DNA of 64,000 nt from assembly GCF_019710475.1 (NCBI RefSeq), contig NZ_JAJFAX010000003.1:124001-188000 (forward strand), given 5' to 3'. Each line of letters opens with the position of its first letter. Positions within the stretch are counted from its first letter, which is position 1. A program made the position numbers and the translations under genes. A model generated the notes under the pieces. The model was not told the DNA's origin, made no database searches, and saw only the letters and a list, made by a program, of their open reading frames with translations. This document shows positions 9,222-17,250 of the stretch, piece after piece. This DNA is from Glycomyces sp. TRM65418. Lineage in GTDB: Bacteria; Actinomycetota; Actinomycetes; Mycobacteriales; Micromonosporaceae.

Positions 9222-9737
9222 GTGGACCTCACCGAATACGTGCCCGTCGTCCCCGACTTCCCCGAGCCGGGGATCGGCTTCCGCGACATCACCCCGCTGC
9301 TGGCCGCCCCCGACGCCTTCCGGGCCTCGATCGACCGCCTCCAGGAGGCCTGCGAGGCCCACCCGTACGACGCGATCGCCGCGTTCGACGCCCGCGGGTT
9401 CCTCTGGGCCGCACCGCTGGCCGACCGCACCGGCAAGCCGCTGCTCCCGATCCGCAAGGCCGGCAAGCTGCCGCGCGAGGCCGCGGTGGAGTCCTACCGC
9501 GGCGAGTACGCCGAGGTCCGGGTCGAGCTGCACGCCGACGCGGTGAACGAGGGCGACCGGGTGCTCCTGGTCGACGACGTCATCGCCACCGGCGAGTCCA
9601 TGGCCGCGGGCGCGCGCCTCGTGGAAGGCCTGGGCGGCACGGTCGCCGCCTGCGCCGCCCTCCTGGAGATCGCCGCCCTCTCCGGCCGCGACCGCCTCGA
9701 GGGCTACCCGGTCGTCTCCCTCCTCGGCGAACTCTAG
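9222..9737 (+). CDS. apt: Adenine phosphoribosyltransferase
   Basis: A 171-residue purine salvage enzyme that makes AMP from adenine and PRPP. The PRPP-binding motif VLLVDDVIATGESMAAG is intact, and the N-terminal PDFPEPGIGFRDITPLL is typical of Apt. The start is GTG 9222: TAGTCT (9209-9214) ends seven bases before it, so the mRNA is probably leaderless, and no ribosome site is seen. In many actinomycetes apt lies beside relA; here it stands alone. Confidence 0.92.
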   Translation: MDLTEYVPVVPDFPEPGIGFRDITPLLAAPDAFRASIDRLQEACEAHPYDAIAAFDARGFLWAAPLADRTGKPLLPIRKAGKLPREAAVESYRGEYAEVRVELHADAVNEGDRVLLVDDVIATGESMAAGARLVEGLGGTVAACAALLEIAALSGRDRLEGYPVVSLLGEL

Positions 9738-9747
9738 GCGGGCGTCG

Positions 9748-9780
9748 AGGACCTTCCCGCGCACCGCGATGGAAGGTCCT
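9748..9780 (+). terminator. Terminator after apt
   Basis: A 10-bp perfect stem, AGGACCTTCC (9748-9757) with GGAAGGTCCT (9771-9780), has a 13-base loop and begins 10 bases after the apt stop. Confidence 0.7.
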
Positions 9781-9782
9781 TA

Positions 9783-9846
9783 TCGGACCCGTGAACCGGC
9801 GACGGCGCGCGACGTGTCATATGTCGCGCGCCGTCGCCGGGTCCGA
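9783..9846. terminator. Bidirectional terminator between apt and eda
   Basis: A perfect 18-bp stem (9796-9813 with 9823-9840) with a 9-base loop is framed by outer arms TCGGAC (9783-9788) and GTCCGA (9841-9846). It sits between converging genes, eight bases from the eda stop, and can serve both strands. Confidence 0.75.
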
Positions 9847-9854
9847 TCCGTGGG

Positions 9855-10454
9855 TCAGCCGACCAGCTTCGCCAGGTTCGCGGGGTCGGCCAGGGCCGAG
9901 CCCATGCCGATGACCGAGGCCCCGGCCCGCAGGTACGCGTCGATCTCGTCGGGGCCGACGCCGCCGGTGGCCACGAACTTCATGTCCGGGAACGGCCCGT
10001 GCATGGCCTTGAACCAGTCGGGGCCGAGCGTCGAGGCCGGGAAGACCTTCACCCAGGTGCAGCCGAGGTCCCGGGCGAGGGCGACCTCGCTGGCGGTGGC
10101 GACGCCCGGCAGGTGCGGCAGGCCCGCCTCGTGCGAGGCCTCCAGGACGGCCGGGTTGAGGCCCGGCGCGATCGTGTAGTCGGCGCCGGCCGCGGCCGCC
10201 CGTCGGACGTGCCCGGTGGAGACCACGGTGCCCGCGCCCACGGCCCGGCCGCCCGGGCCCGCGGCCCGCACGGCCGCGGCGAGGGCCGCTTCCTGGCCGG
10301 GCTGTCCGATCGGGACCTCGACCAGGTCGAACCCGGCGTCCCAGACCCGCTCGGAGAGTTGCACGGTCTCGTCGGCGGGCAGGCCCCGCCAGATCGCCAT
10401 GACGCGCTGCCCGGCGAAGAGGCGGTCGAAGAATGCGCCTTGGTCGAGGGTCAC
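9855..10454 (-). CDS. eda: KDPG/KHG aldolase (2-keto-3-deoxy-6-phosphogluconate aldolase)
   Basis: A 199-residue aldolase that splits KDPG into pyruvate and glyceraldehyde 3-phosphate. The Schiff-base lysine is K136 in TWVKVFPAS, and the catalytic glutamate is E46 in LVEVPIG. Length and the C-terminal glycine-rich phosphate site (ATGGVGPDEI, GMGSAL) are normal. The GTG start at 10454 overlaps the stop of the kinase gene by four bases, so the two are translationally coupled and act in successive steps: kinase, then aldolase. No KDG-producing enzyme is next to them. Confidence 0.9.
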   Translation of the reverse strand: MTLDQGAFFDRLFAGQRVMAIWRGLPADETVQLSERVWDAGFDLVEVPIGQPGQEAALAAAVRAAGPGGRAVGAGTVVSTGHVRRAAAAGADYTIAPGLNPAVLEASHEAGLPHLPGVATASEVALARDLGCTWVKVFPASTLGPDWFKAMHGPFPDMKFVATGGVGPDEIDAYLRAGASVIGMGSALADPANLAKLVG

Positions 10455-11365
10455 TGGTCCTCCAGGATGGCTCGGACGGTCTCGGGTGGCGGCGGGGGCG
10501 CGAGGTCCCCGACGGTCTGGAGGGCCCCGGCCGCGAGCCGGTGGCCCAGCCGCATGCACGCCTCCAACGGAGCGTCGCGCAGGCGGCCGTACAGGAATCC
10601 GGCGGCGAAGGCGTCGCCGGCGCCGACCGGTTCGACCACGGCGACCGGTTCGGCGGGGGTGTAGGAGCGCTTGCCGCCTTCGAAGGCGGTGACGCCGTTC
10701 CCGCCGTCCTTGACGACGAGCACGCCCGCGCCCGGCAGCAGGTCCCGCACGTCGTCGGCGGTCGTGGCGCCCCACAGCGTCTGGGCCTCGTCGAGGCCCA
10801 CGAACGCGATGTCGGCGGCGTCGGCGAGGCGCGCGAGCACCGGCCCGGCCTCGCTCACGGGCCACAGCGCGGGCCGGTAGTTCACGTCGAAGCTCACGAG
10901 CGCCGGGTCCAGCGCCCGTTCGAGGAGCAGTTCCTCGACGAGCGCGGCGCAGTCCGCCGAGAGCGCCGGGGTGATCCCGGAGAGGTGCAGGATCCGGGGC
11001 GGCCGGATGCCGGCGAGGTGGCCCGGGGCCATCGTGGAGGCGGCCGAGCCGCGCCGGTAGTAGTGGACGCGGGTGCCCTCGGGGCCGGGGTCTTTGAAGT
11101 ACACGCCGGTGGGCCGGTCGGGGTCGGTCCGGGCGCCGGTGCGGTCGACGCCGGCCTCGTCGAGGACGTCGAGGATGCGCCGGCCGAGGGGGTCGTCGCC
11201 GACCTTGCCGTACCAGGCGGCGCGGGCGCCGAGCCGGGCGAGCGCGACGGCGACGTTCGATTCGGCCCCGGCGACTCCCGCGTGGAGGTCGACGGCGCTG
11301 CGGAGGGGGCCGGCGGCCGCGGGGGCGAGGACGATCATCGACTCGCCCAGGCACAGGACGTCCAT
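10451..11365 (-). CDS. kdgK: PfkB-family sugar kinase, probable 2-keto-3-deoxygluconate kinase
   Basis: A 304-residue PfkB-type kinase. It begins MDVLCLGESMIVLAP and carries the GAGDAFAAGFLYG signature with the catalytic Asp. The substrate is inferred mainly from its partner: it is coupled to a KDPG aldolase, so the pair would turn KDG into pyruvate and glyceraldehyde 3-phosphate. The start at 11365 has GAAGGGAG at good spacing. Other PfkB substrates (ribose, fructose) cannot be excluded on sequence alone. Confidence 0.82.
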   Translation of the reverse strand: MDVLCLGESMIVLAPAAAGPLRSAVDLHAGVAGAESNVAVALARLGARAAWYGKVGDDPLGRRILDVLDEAGVDRTGARTDPDRPTGVYFKDPGPEGTRVHYYRRGSAASTMAPGHLAGIRPPRILHLSGITPALSADCAALVEELLLERALDPALVSFDVNYRPALWPVSEAGPVLARLADAADIAFVGLDEAQTLWGATTADDVRDLLPGAGVLVVKDGGNGVTAFEGGKRSYTPAEPVAVVEPVGAGDAFAAGFLYGRLRDAPLEACMRLGHRLAAGALQTVGDLAPPPPPETVRAILEDQ

Positions 11366-11543
11366 GTGGCTCCCTTCGGGGCCGCGGCTCGCGTTCGGCC
11401 GCGCGGGGTGGGGGAGCCCTAGCCTACCGATCGGAAAACGCATACATCAAGGCGCGTGGGCGCGAACGCGGCCGCTGGTCCGGCCACAGGGGCGGCCGGT
11501 CCGCGTAGACTGAGGCGACGGGCCTCTCACCCTGGGGGCGGAC

Positions 11544-11954
11544 ATGACCGACCTGCGGCTGGCGAAACTCTTCGCGTGGACGATCGGCGTCCTCATCCTG
11601 CTGTGGATGCTCGCCGAGTGCCTCGGCGGACCCGACGAGACCCGCCCCGGGAACCAGGACCTCCAGCGCGAGTCCGAGCAGTACGCCGCCGACTGCGAGC
11701 GCACCTGGCAGGCCCTGGACCTCGCCGTGAGCGCCGACCACCAGAACGTCGACCGCGTGGTGGACCAGATCGAGGCGCTCGGCACCGGCATCGAGGACCC
11801 CGATCTCAAAGCCCTGGCCGAGGGATACGCCCGGCAGGCGCAGCAGATGGTCGCCGAGGCGCCCCCCGAGGACGAGGACGGCCTGGCCGAGGCCCGCGTC
11901 GAGTTCAGCGACGCCGCCACCCTCGATCTCGCGATGCGCTGCCCGGTCACCTGA
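11544..11954 (+). CDS. Small hypothetical membrane-anchored protein
   Basis: I do not recognise a family for this 136-residue protein. One membrane helix (about 8-25, LFAWTIGVLILLWMLAE) is followed by a hydrophilic, acidic, helix-rich domain with two Cys residues, which would face the outside if the N-terminus is inside. A -10-like TAGACT at 11506-11511 gives a leader of about 26 bases with a GGGGGCGG site. It lies alone between the divergent kdgK gene and the promoter at 11993. Confidence 0.6.
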   Translation: MTDLRLAKLFAWTIGVLILLWMLAECLGGPDETRPGNQDLQRESEQYAADCERTWQALDLAVSADHQNVDRVVDQIEALGTGIEDPDLKALAEGYARQAQQMVAEAPPEDEDGLAEARVEFSDAATLDLAMRCPVT

Positions 11955-11992
11955 CCGGCACCCGCGCGGCCCGGCTCCAAGCGCCCCGGGTA

Positions 11993-12036
11993 TTGACAGT
12001 GTTCGAAATTATCGCTAACTTCTACACGTTCGAACA
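11993..12036 (+). promoter_or_regulatory. Strong promoter with a perfect inverted repeat
   Basis: TTGACA (11993-11998), 17 bases and TAACTT (12016-12021) form one of the best promoters in the window. Arms TGTTCGAA (12000-12007) and TTCGAACA (12029-12036) form a perfect inverted repeat around the -10 and expected start (about 12028). A repressor binding both arms would block it. The next gene on this strand starts only at 12414, so it drives either a long leader or a short RNA. Confidence 0.6.
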
Positions 12037-12071
12037 TCCTCTTGCACGAAGGATGCCAAGTCGACCTCAAT

Positions 12072-12115
12072 GTGGAGGGACACGGCACGCCGGGGCGACC
12101 CGGTGCCGCCTCCAC
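12072..12115 (+). ncRNA. Candidate small RNA hairpin or structured leader
   Basis: Nested perfect arms GTGGAGG/CCTCCAC (12072-12078, 12109-12115), CGGCA/TGCCG and CCGGG/CCCGG close a GCGA tetraloop. The hairpin lies about 45 bases after the expected transcription start of the promoter at 11993, so a transcript of about 90 bases ending here is possible. From 12116 to 12413 I see no convincing gene, only a GTGAC-T-GTCAC palindrome at 12294-12304. Confidence 0.4.
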
Positions 12116-12413
12116 TCGGACCTTGCTCTGGGGTTGACGGGGCGGGACCGCACGGAGGCGCCCAGGACGCGTGAGCGGCCGCGGCGCGCCCGGGCGGGCC
12201 CGCCCCGTTTCCGTCACGGAGCCTTTCGCGGCCCGATAGGCCGTTTCGCGCCCGCGCAAGCGTTCGTCGGCATCGGCACACCGGCGACTTCGCGTGACTG
12301 TCACAAGCTGCGGATTCATCTCCGAGCAGGCGTGCGCCGCGCTCTCGGCGTTTGGGTTCGGGACCGCGGTTGTGGCAAAATGGCACGTCTGCCGTTGACC
12401 CGTAGGAGCCTCG

Positions 12414-14378
12414 TTGCCACCCAGCGAACTGCACGCCACCTTCCTGCCCGACCACGCCTCCCCGGCCGATGGTCGGCTGCTGTTCTACGGCGGCGCGCGC
12501 CCGGGGGCCGCGGTGGCCGAACTGGGGCTGCCCCCCGGGGATCCGGTGGACGCCGAGCTCTACCTCGACGGCGAGCTCCGCGAGGTCGAGGGCGTGGCGG
12601 TGCCCGTGCGCCCGGTCCTGCCCGCGCTCACCAGGATCGCCTCGCGTCCCGACATCACCGAGTCCGTCGCGATCTGGGCCCGCATCGCCAACGCCGTGGA
12701 CGACGACAAGTTCGACGACCTCGACCGGATCGCCGCCGAGCTGCCGCCAGAAGGGCACTCGGTGCCCCACTCGGAGGGGCACGTGTGGACGGCGAAAGCC
12801 CTCGTCGGCGCGTTCGTGGAGTCCTTCACCGAGCTGCTGCGCTCCGACTCGGGGCTCAACCTCCGGCTCATCACCGCGCAGCACTCCGACCCGGGGGACG
12901 TCCGCGTCAACGCCGACCTGCGCCGCTACCAGGCGCACGGCATCGCCTGGCTCGAAGCGGCCGCCGAGGGCGGCGCGGGCGTGATCCTCGCCGACGACAT
13001 GGGTCTCGGCAAGACCCTCCAGTCGATCGGGCTCCTGGTGCGCCGCTCCGCAGCGCGCCCGCACCCGTCCCCCCGCCCGCACCCCGAACCGGACGGGGCC
13101 GCGCCCCGGCCGCACGCACCGCACCTGGTGGTCTGTCCGACCTCGCTGGTCGGCAACTGGCAGCGGGAGATCGCCCGCTTCGCGCCCCAGCTCACCGTCC
13201 ACCTGCATCACGGCCCGGCCCGCACCAGGCACCGCGCGCCGCTCACCGAAGCCGACGTGGTCGTCACGTCCTATTCGATCGCCCTGCGCGACATCAAGCT
13301 CCTGCGGCAGATCGCGTTCGACACCATCGTCATCGACGAGGCCCAGGCCATCAAGAACCACCGGTCGCGCACCGCCGGCGCGGTCCGCGACCTCACCGGG
13401 CGCGTGCGGGTGGCGCTCACCGGCACGCCCGTGGAGAACCACCTCTCCGAGCTGTGGTCGATCTCCGAGTTCGTCAACCCCGGGCTGCTGGGCGGCCAGG
13501 CCGACTTCAAGCGCCGCTTCGCCGACCCGATCGAGATCGGCCGCGACCCCGTCAGCGCCGCCACCCTCCGCGCCCGCATCGACCCGGTCGTGCTGCGCCG
13601 CATGAAAGAGGACGTCGCCGCCGACCTGCCGCCGAAGATCGAGGCCGTCGTCGCCTGCACCATGACCGACGAGCAGGCGGGACTGTACAAAGAGGCCATC
13701 CGCGAGGCCTTCGACGAGGGCCTGGGCGACGGCATCACCCGCCGCGGCCGCGTCCTCAAGCTCCTGACGCGGCTCAAGCAGATCTGCAACCACCCCGCCC
13801 AGTACGTCGGGGAGGGCGACGGCGGCCTCGCCGAGCGCTCCGGGAAGCTCGACCGCGTCACCGAGATGCTCGCCGAGGTCGTCGAGGAGGGCGACAAGAC
13901 CCTCATCTTCACCCAGTACCGCCAGATGGGGGAGCTGCTCTCGCGCCACCTCCACGCCGAGCTCGGCGTCGCCGCGCCGTTCCTGCACGGCGGGCTCGAC
14001 CAGCCCGCCCGCGACCGGCTCGTCGAGGAGTTCCAGACCGGCGAGGGGCCCGCGATCCTCCTCGTCTCCCTCCGCGCCGGCGGCACCGGCCTCAACCTCA
14101 CCGGCGCCTCGCACGTCGTCCACTACGACCGCTGGTGGAACCCGGCCGTGGAGGACCAGGCCACCGACCGCGCCCACCGCATCGGCCAGACCCGCACCGT
14201 CCACGTCCACAAGCTCGTCACCGCGGGGTCCCTCGAAGAACGCGTCGACGAACTGCTCGCCCGCAAGCGGGCCATCGCCGACGCCGTCGTCGGCACCGGG
14301 GAGGACTGGCTGGGCGAACTCGACGACTCCCAGCTGCGCAAGCTCATCGAACTCGACGACGACGGAGGCCACCTGTGA
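12414..14378 (+). CDS. SNF2-family DEAD/DEAH-box helicase
   Basis: A 654-residue SWI2/SNF2 ATPase. The N-terminal 170 residues are family-specific. The ATPase core then shows Walker A DDMGLGKTLQSIGLL, box II VIDEAQAIKN, ALTGTPVENHLSELWS, and in the second lobe LIFTQYRQMGELL, LLVSLRAGGTGLNLT and DRAHRIGQTRTVHV. It should move along duplex DNA using ATP. The start is TTG 12414 behind GTAGGAGCC; no in-frame ATG or GTG fits better. Relatives such as mycobacterial HelZ are about 1000 residues, so the N-terminus is short. It overlaps the SWIM gene by four bases. Confidence 0.88.
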   Translation: MPPSELHATFLPDHASPADGRLLFYGGARPGAAVAELGLPPGDPVDAELYLDGELREVEGVAVPVRPVLPALTRIASRPDITESVAIWARIANAVDDDKFDDLDRIAAELPPEGHSVPHSEGHVWTAKALVGAFVESFTELLRSDSGLNLRLITAQHSDPGDVRVNADLRRYQAHGIAWLEAAAEGGAGVILADDMGLGKTLQSIGLLVRRSAARPHPSPRPHPEPDGAAPRPHAPHLVVCPTSLVGNWQREIARFAPQLTVHLHHGPARTRHRAPLTEADVVVTSYSIALRDIKLLRQIAFDTIVIDEAQAIKNHRSRTAGAVRDLTGRVRVALTGTPVENHLSELWSISEFVNPGLLGGQADFKRRFADPIEIGRDPVSAATLRARIDPVVLRRMKEDVAADLPPKIEAVVACTMTDEQAGLYKEAIREAFDEGLGDGITRRGRVLKLLTRLKQICNHPAQYVGEGDGGLAERSGKLDRVTEMLAEVVEEGDKTLIFTQYRQMGELLSRHLHAELGVAAPFLHGGLDQPARDRLVEEFQTGEGPAILLVSLRAGGTGLNLTGASHVVHYDRWWNPAVEDQATDRAHRIGQTRTVHVHKLVTAGSLEERVDELLARKRAIADAVVGTGEDWLGELDDSQLRKLIELDDDGGHL

Positions 14379-14947
14379 GCGACCCGTACGGACGGACCTG
14401 GTGGGGCCGCAAATGGTGGCGGGCCCTGGAGACCATCGGCCTGAACTACCCCGACCAGCGCATCGTCAAGGGCCGCGCCCTCGCCGGGCGCGGCGCGGTC
14501 ACCGGCATGAGCATCGAACCCGGCTCCGTGACCGGCCGCGTCACCGACACCAACGGCACCCACGACGCCGAGATCCGCATCCCGGTCTACAACGCCTCCG
14601 CGTGGGCCGCCGGGATGACCGCGCTGTCCCTCTCGCCCTCGTGCGTGGCCGGGCTCCTCGCCGGGCGCCTGCCCAAACGCATCGACGACATCCTCGCCGA
14701 CGCCGGGATGCGCCTGCTGCCCAAGAAGTTCGTCACCGAGGAGCACAACCGCATCACCACCGCCTGCCCCTGCGCCGACAGCCGTGAAGTGTGCGCCCAC
14801 ATCATGGCCCTCGCCCTCGTGAGCGCCGCCAAGATGGACGACGACCCGTGGCTCGTGCTCCTCCTGCGCGGCGGCCCCACCCGGGACCTCCCCGGGCGGC
14901 TGCGCGCCGCCAGGGTCGCCAGCATGGACGCGGCCCAACCCGTCTGA
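14375..14947 (+). CDS. SWIM zinc-finger protein
   Basis: A 190-residue protein whose GTG start overlaps the helicase stop (GTGA). The SWIM signature CPCADSREVCAH (CxC, then CxH) lies near residues 130-141. The N-terminus TWWGRKWWRALE is typical of the SWIM partner encoded beside actinobacterial SNF2 helicases. SWIM fingers bind DNA or protein. The overlap and known pairing suggest the two proteins act together in DNA repair or recombination; that role is inferred. Confidence 0.85.
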   Translation: MSDPYGRTWWGRKWWRALETIGLNYPDQRIVKGRALAGRGAVTGMSIEPGSVTGRVTDTNGTHDAEIRIPVYNASAWAAGMTALSLSPSCVAGLLAGRLPKRIDDILADAGMRLLPKKFVTEEHNRITTACPCADSREVCAHIMALALVSAAKMDDDPWLVLLLRGGPTRDLPGRLRAARVASMDAAQPV

Positions 14948-15038
14948 CCCGGCCGGGAGACCCCCCGAAGCGGCTCCCGCCGCCCCCGAACCGCTTCGCG
15001 TCCCTCCGCGCACACCCGAGAGCCGCGGCGACGGGGGA

Positions 15039-15740
15039 CTACCGCAGCGTCAGACGCTCGGCCCTCGCGCGATACCGCTCGTGATACGCCTTCGCGCCCG
15101 TTCCGACCCTGCGCTCCAGCAGCCGCGCCGGTTCCCGCCCCAGCAGCTGGAGCAGACGCCCCGCGTACGCGGCGGCCTGCTCGGGCGCCAACTCGGCGAG
15201 CCGCTGGTCGAGCGCCGCCGCGAACCGCTCGTCCTCACCGTCCGCGGGCGCGCGGCGGATCGCCGCCGAGGCGACCGCTCGGCCCGCGTTCCACGGCCCC
15301 GGATCGGCCACCAGGTCCGGGAAGTCCGCGGGCCCCACCGCCGCGACCGCCGTGACGGCGCCCGGACCGACCTCGACGCCCTCGCGGTACCGGCCGGCCA
15401 CCGCATCCGTGCGGCACACCAGCAGCGCCGAGACCGGCAGCCGGTGCTGCTCGAACGCGAAGCCCACGATCGCCGGCAGGCTCCAGCGCACCTGCTCGCT
15501 CCACTCCGTCATGACCTTGCAGACGACCACCCGTTCAGTGCCGTCCGCGAACCCCAGGCGCACTTCCGCGTCCGCGACATGGGGATCGGGCCACCGCGGC
15601 CAGACCGGCCCGGAGAGGACCACCGCCGAGACCGTCCGCTGACCGGTGAACCGCCCCCCGGCCAGGCCCAGCATCCAACCGACCGAATGCGGTTCCTCCT
15701 CGATGAGCGACACGAAGACGTCGTAGAACGCGGGCGGCAT
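15039..15740 (-). CDS. Hypothetical protein, possible Rpn-like PD-(D/E)XK relative
   Basis: A 233-residue soluble protein. From memory its middle resembles an actinobacterial family with the pattern vvvEVQ...rkrwsWPvY...lrCPtvLLVvc: here RVVVCKVMTEWSEQVRWSLP, then LPVSALLVCRTDAVAGRYR and VGPADFPDL. In relatives the vEVQ strand carries nuclease-fold residues; here it reads VCKV, so a catalytic role is doubtful. The C-terminus is helical and basic. It lies alone between two converging or divergent neighbours. The assignment needs a profile search. Confidence 0.45.
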   Translation of the reverse strand: MPPAFYDVFVSLIEEEPHSVGWMLGLAGGRFTGQRTVSAVVLSGPVWPRWPDPHVADAEVRLGFADGTERVVVCKVMTEWSEQVRWSLPAIVGFAFEQHRLPVSALLVCRTDAVAGRYREGVEVGPGAVTAVAAVGPADFPDLVADPGPWNAGRAVASAAIRRAPADGEDERFAAALDQRLAELAPEQAAAYAGRLLQLLGREPARLLERRVGTGAKAYHERYRARAERLTLR

Positions 15741-15856
15741 CGGCTTCCCCCTCCAGATCGGGACTCACCCGGTGCAACGAGACGCCGACCCCGCGGAAAC
15801 GGCGCTGTCGCCAACCCGACAATGCTTCACCGGAAGCGAGCCGGCGGCGGAGGAGC

Positions 15857-16507
15857 TCAGCCGAGCGTCACGGACATCGCGTCGCCGTCCACGCTCACCT
15901 GCACCGACTTGAGATCGGCGACCCGCGGCAGCCCCTCGGCCGCCTCGCCCTCGTACCCGCCGACCACGACCGTGGCCGCGCCCGCCGCCCGCGCCGAAGC
16001 CAGGCCCGCCGGGGCGTCCTCGAAGACCACCGCGTCCCTCGCGTCGAACCCGAGCGCCTTCGCCGCCAGCAGGTACGGCTGCGGATGCGGTTTGCCCTTC
16101 GTCACGTCGTCCGCCGCCACCAGGATCTTCGGCAGCGGAATCCCCACCGCCGCCAGCCGCCGCGTCGTCAGCGCCCTGGTCGCCGAGGTCACCACCGCCC
16201 ACCGGTCCCGGTCCAGCCCGCCCAGCAGCGCCGCCGCCCCCGGAATCTCGCTGATCCCGTCCGTCCGGTCGATCTCCTCGGCCTCGATCCGGTCCGTCTC
16301 CGCCACCGCGTCCACACCGTCCGGCGCGAACTCCGCGACCACCTCGATCGTCGGCCGCCCGTGCGCCACCGCCAGGATCCGAGCCGCGTCCAACCCGTGC
16401 CGGGCCGCGAACCGGCTCCACGCGCGCTCCACCGACGCCGTCGAATCGACCAGCGTCCCGTCCATGTCGAACAGCAGGATCGAAGCCGTCAGCACCGAAT
16501 CGCTCAT
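15857..16507 (-). CDS. HAD-superfamily sugar phosphatase
   Basis: A 216-residue HAD hydrolase. Motif I is LLFDMDGTLVDS (nucleophile and general-acid Asp), motif II VVTSATRALT, motif III with KGKPHPQPYLLAA, and motif IV VFEDAPAGLASARAAG. The layout matches YfbT/DOG-type phosphatases acting on small sugar phosphates. The start at 16507 has AGGAGGG seven bases ahead; a longer frame to 16543 lacks a ribosome site. It is divergent from the GNAT gene. Confidence 0.85.
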   Translation of the reverse strand: MSDSVLTASILLFDMDGTLVDSTASVERAWSRFAARHGLDAARILAVAHGRPTIEVVAEFAPDGVDAVAETDRIEAEEIDRTDGISEIPGAAALLGGLDRDRWAVVTSATRALTTRRLAAVGIPLPKILVAADDVTKGKPHPQPYLLAAKALGFDARDAVVFEDAPAGLASARAAGAATVVVGGYEGEAAEGLPRVADLKSVQVSVDGDAMSVTLG

Positions 16508-16625
16508 ACGTTCCCTCCTTGAACCGATCCGCAACGCTACCAACGCGAGATGTCCTGCACGCTACATTTCCCAGGCCTCGGCGAGAACGGACCGTGCGTC
16601 CGCCCGGCCCCCGCCGCGATTGCGG

Positions 16626-16654
16626 TTGCCCCAGGCGAAGCCATCCCCTACCGT
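16626..16654 (+). promoter_or_regulatory. Leaderless promoter of the GNAT gene
   Basis: TTGCCC (16626-16631), 17 bases, TACCGT (16649-16654), then seven bases to the GTG start at 16662. Confidence 0.6.
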
Positions 16655-16661
16655 CGAAACC

Positions 16662-17210
16662 GTGCCAGCACTCACCGACCCCACCGAACGCCTCGCCGAC
16701 TCCTTCTCCGAAGCGGTGGACGAGTTCATCGCCGAAGGCCGCGGCGGCCCCGACGACCGCACCCTCATCGGGGCGATGATCCGCGACTACGTCCTCCCCG
16801 CCGGAGGCGCCGCGTGGGTCGCCGACTACCTGGCGGCCGAACGGCGCTGGCGCACCGTGCCGCCGCCGGACTTCGTCCCCATGACCATGCTCTGGTGGGT
16901 CGACGGCGACACCTTCCTCGGGCGCATCTCCATCCGCCACCGGCTCAACGAGCACCTGCGCGAGATCGGCGGCCATATCGGCTACGACATCCGCCCCGGC
17001 GCCCGCCGGCGGGGCCACGCCACCGCCATGCTCGCCGCCGCCCTGCCCCGAGCCGCCGGACTCGGCATCGAGAAGGCGCTCATCACCTGCGACGCCGACA
17101 ACATCGGGTCCCGCAAGGTCATCGAACGCAACGGCGGGACACTCGAAGACCAACGCGGCGACAAACTCCGGTTCTGGACGCCGACCGCGCCGGTAGCCGC
17201 CGCGAACTGA
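16662..17210 (+). CDS. GNAT family N-acetyltransferase
   Basis: A 182-residue acetyltransferase. The acetyl-CoA loop is GYDIRPGARRRGHATAML, a good R-x-x-G-x-A/G motif, followed by the usual ALITCDADNIGSRKVIERNGG end of the fold. The substrate is unknown. The start is GTG 16662 with a -35/-10 pair placed for a leaderless message; a much longer reading frame upstream is antisense to two other genes and is not real. It lies 40 bases ahead of a methyltransferase gene. Confidence 0.87.
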   Translation: MPALTDPTERLADSFSEAVDEFIAEGRGGPDDRTLIGAMIRDYVLPAGGAAWVADYLAAERRWRTVPPPDFVPMTMLWWVDGDTFLGRISIRHRLNEHLREIGGHIGYDIRPGARRRGHATAMLAAALPRAAGLGIEKALITCDADNIGSRKVIERNGGTLEDQRGDKLRFWTPTAPVAAAN

Positions 17211-17250
17211 CCGCGACGACCGCATCACCGCACAGGTTGGGGGACCACAG

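Noticed and set aside
12000..12036. TTCGAAC arms read as a LexA/SOS box
   Set aside because: Actinobacterial LexA sites have half-sites about four bases apart; here they are 21 bases apart, so a different repressor is more likely.
12015..14372. A 785-codon open frame on the minus strand
   Set aside because: It is antisense to the SNF2 helicase and has the Val/Gly/Asp-rich composition of frame shadows.
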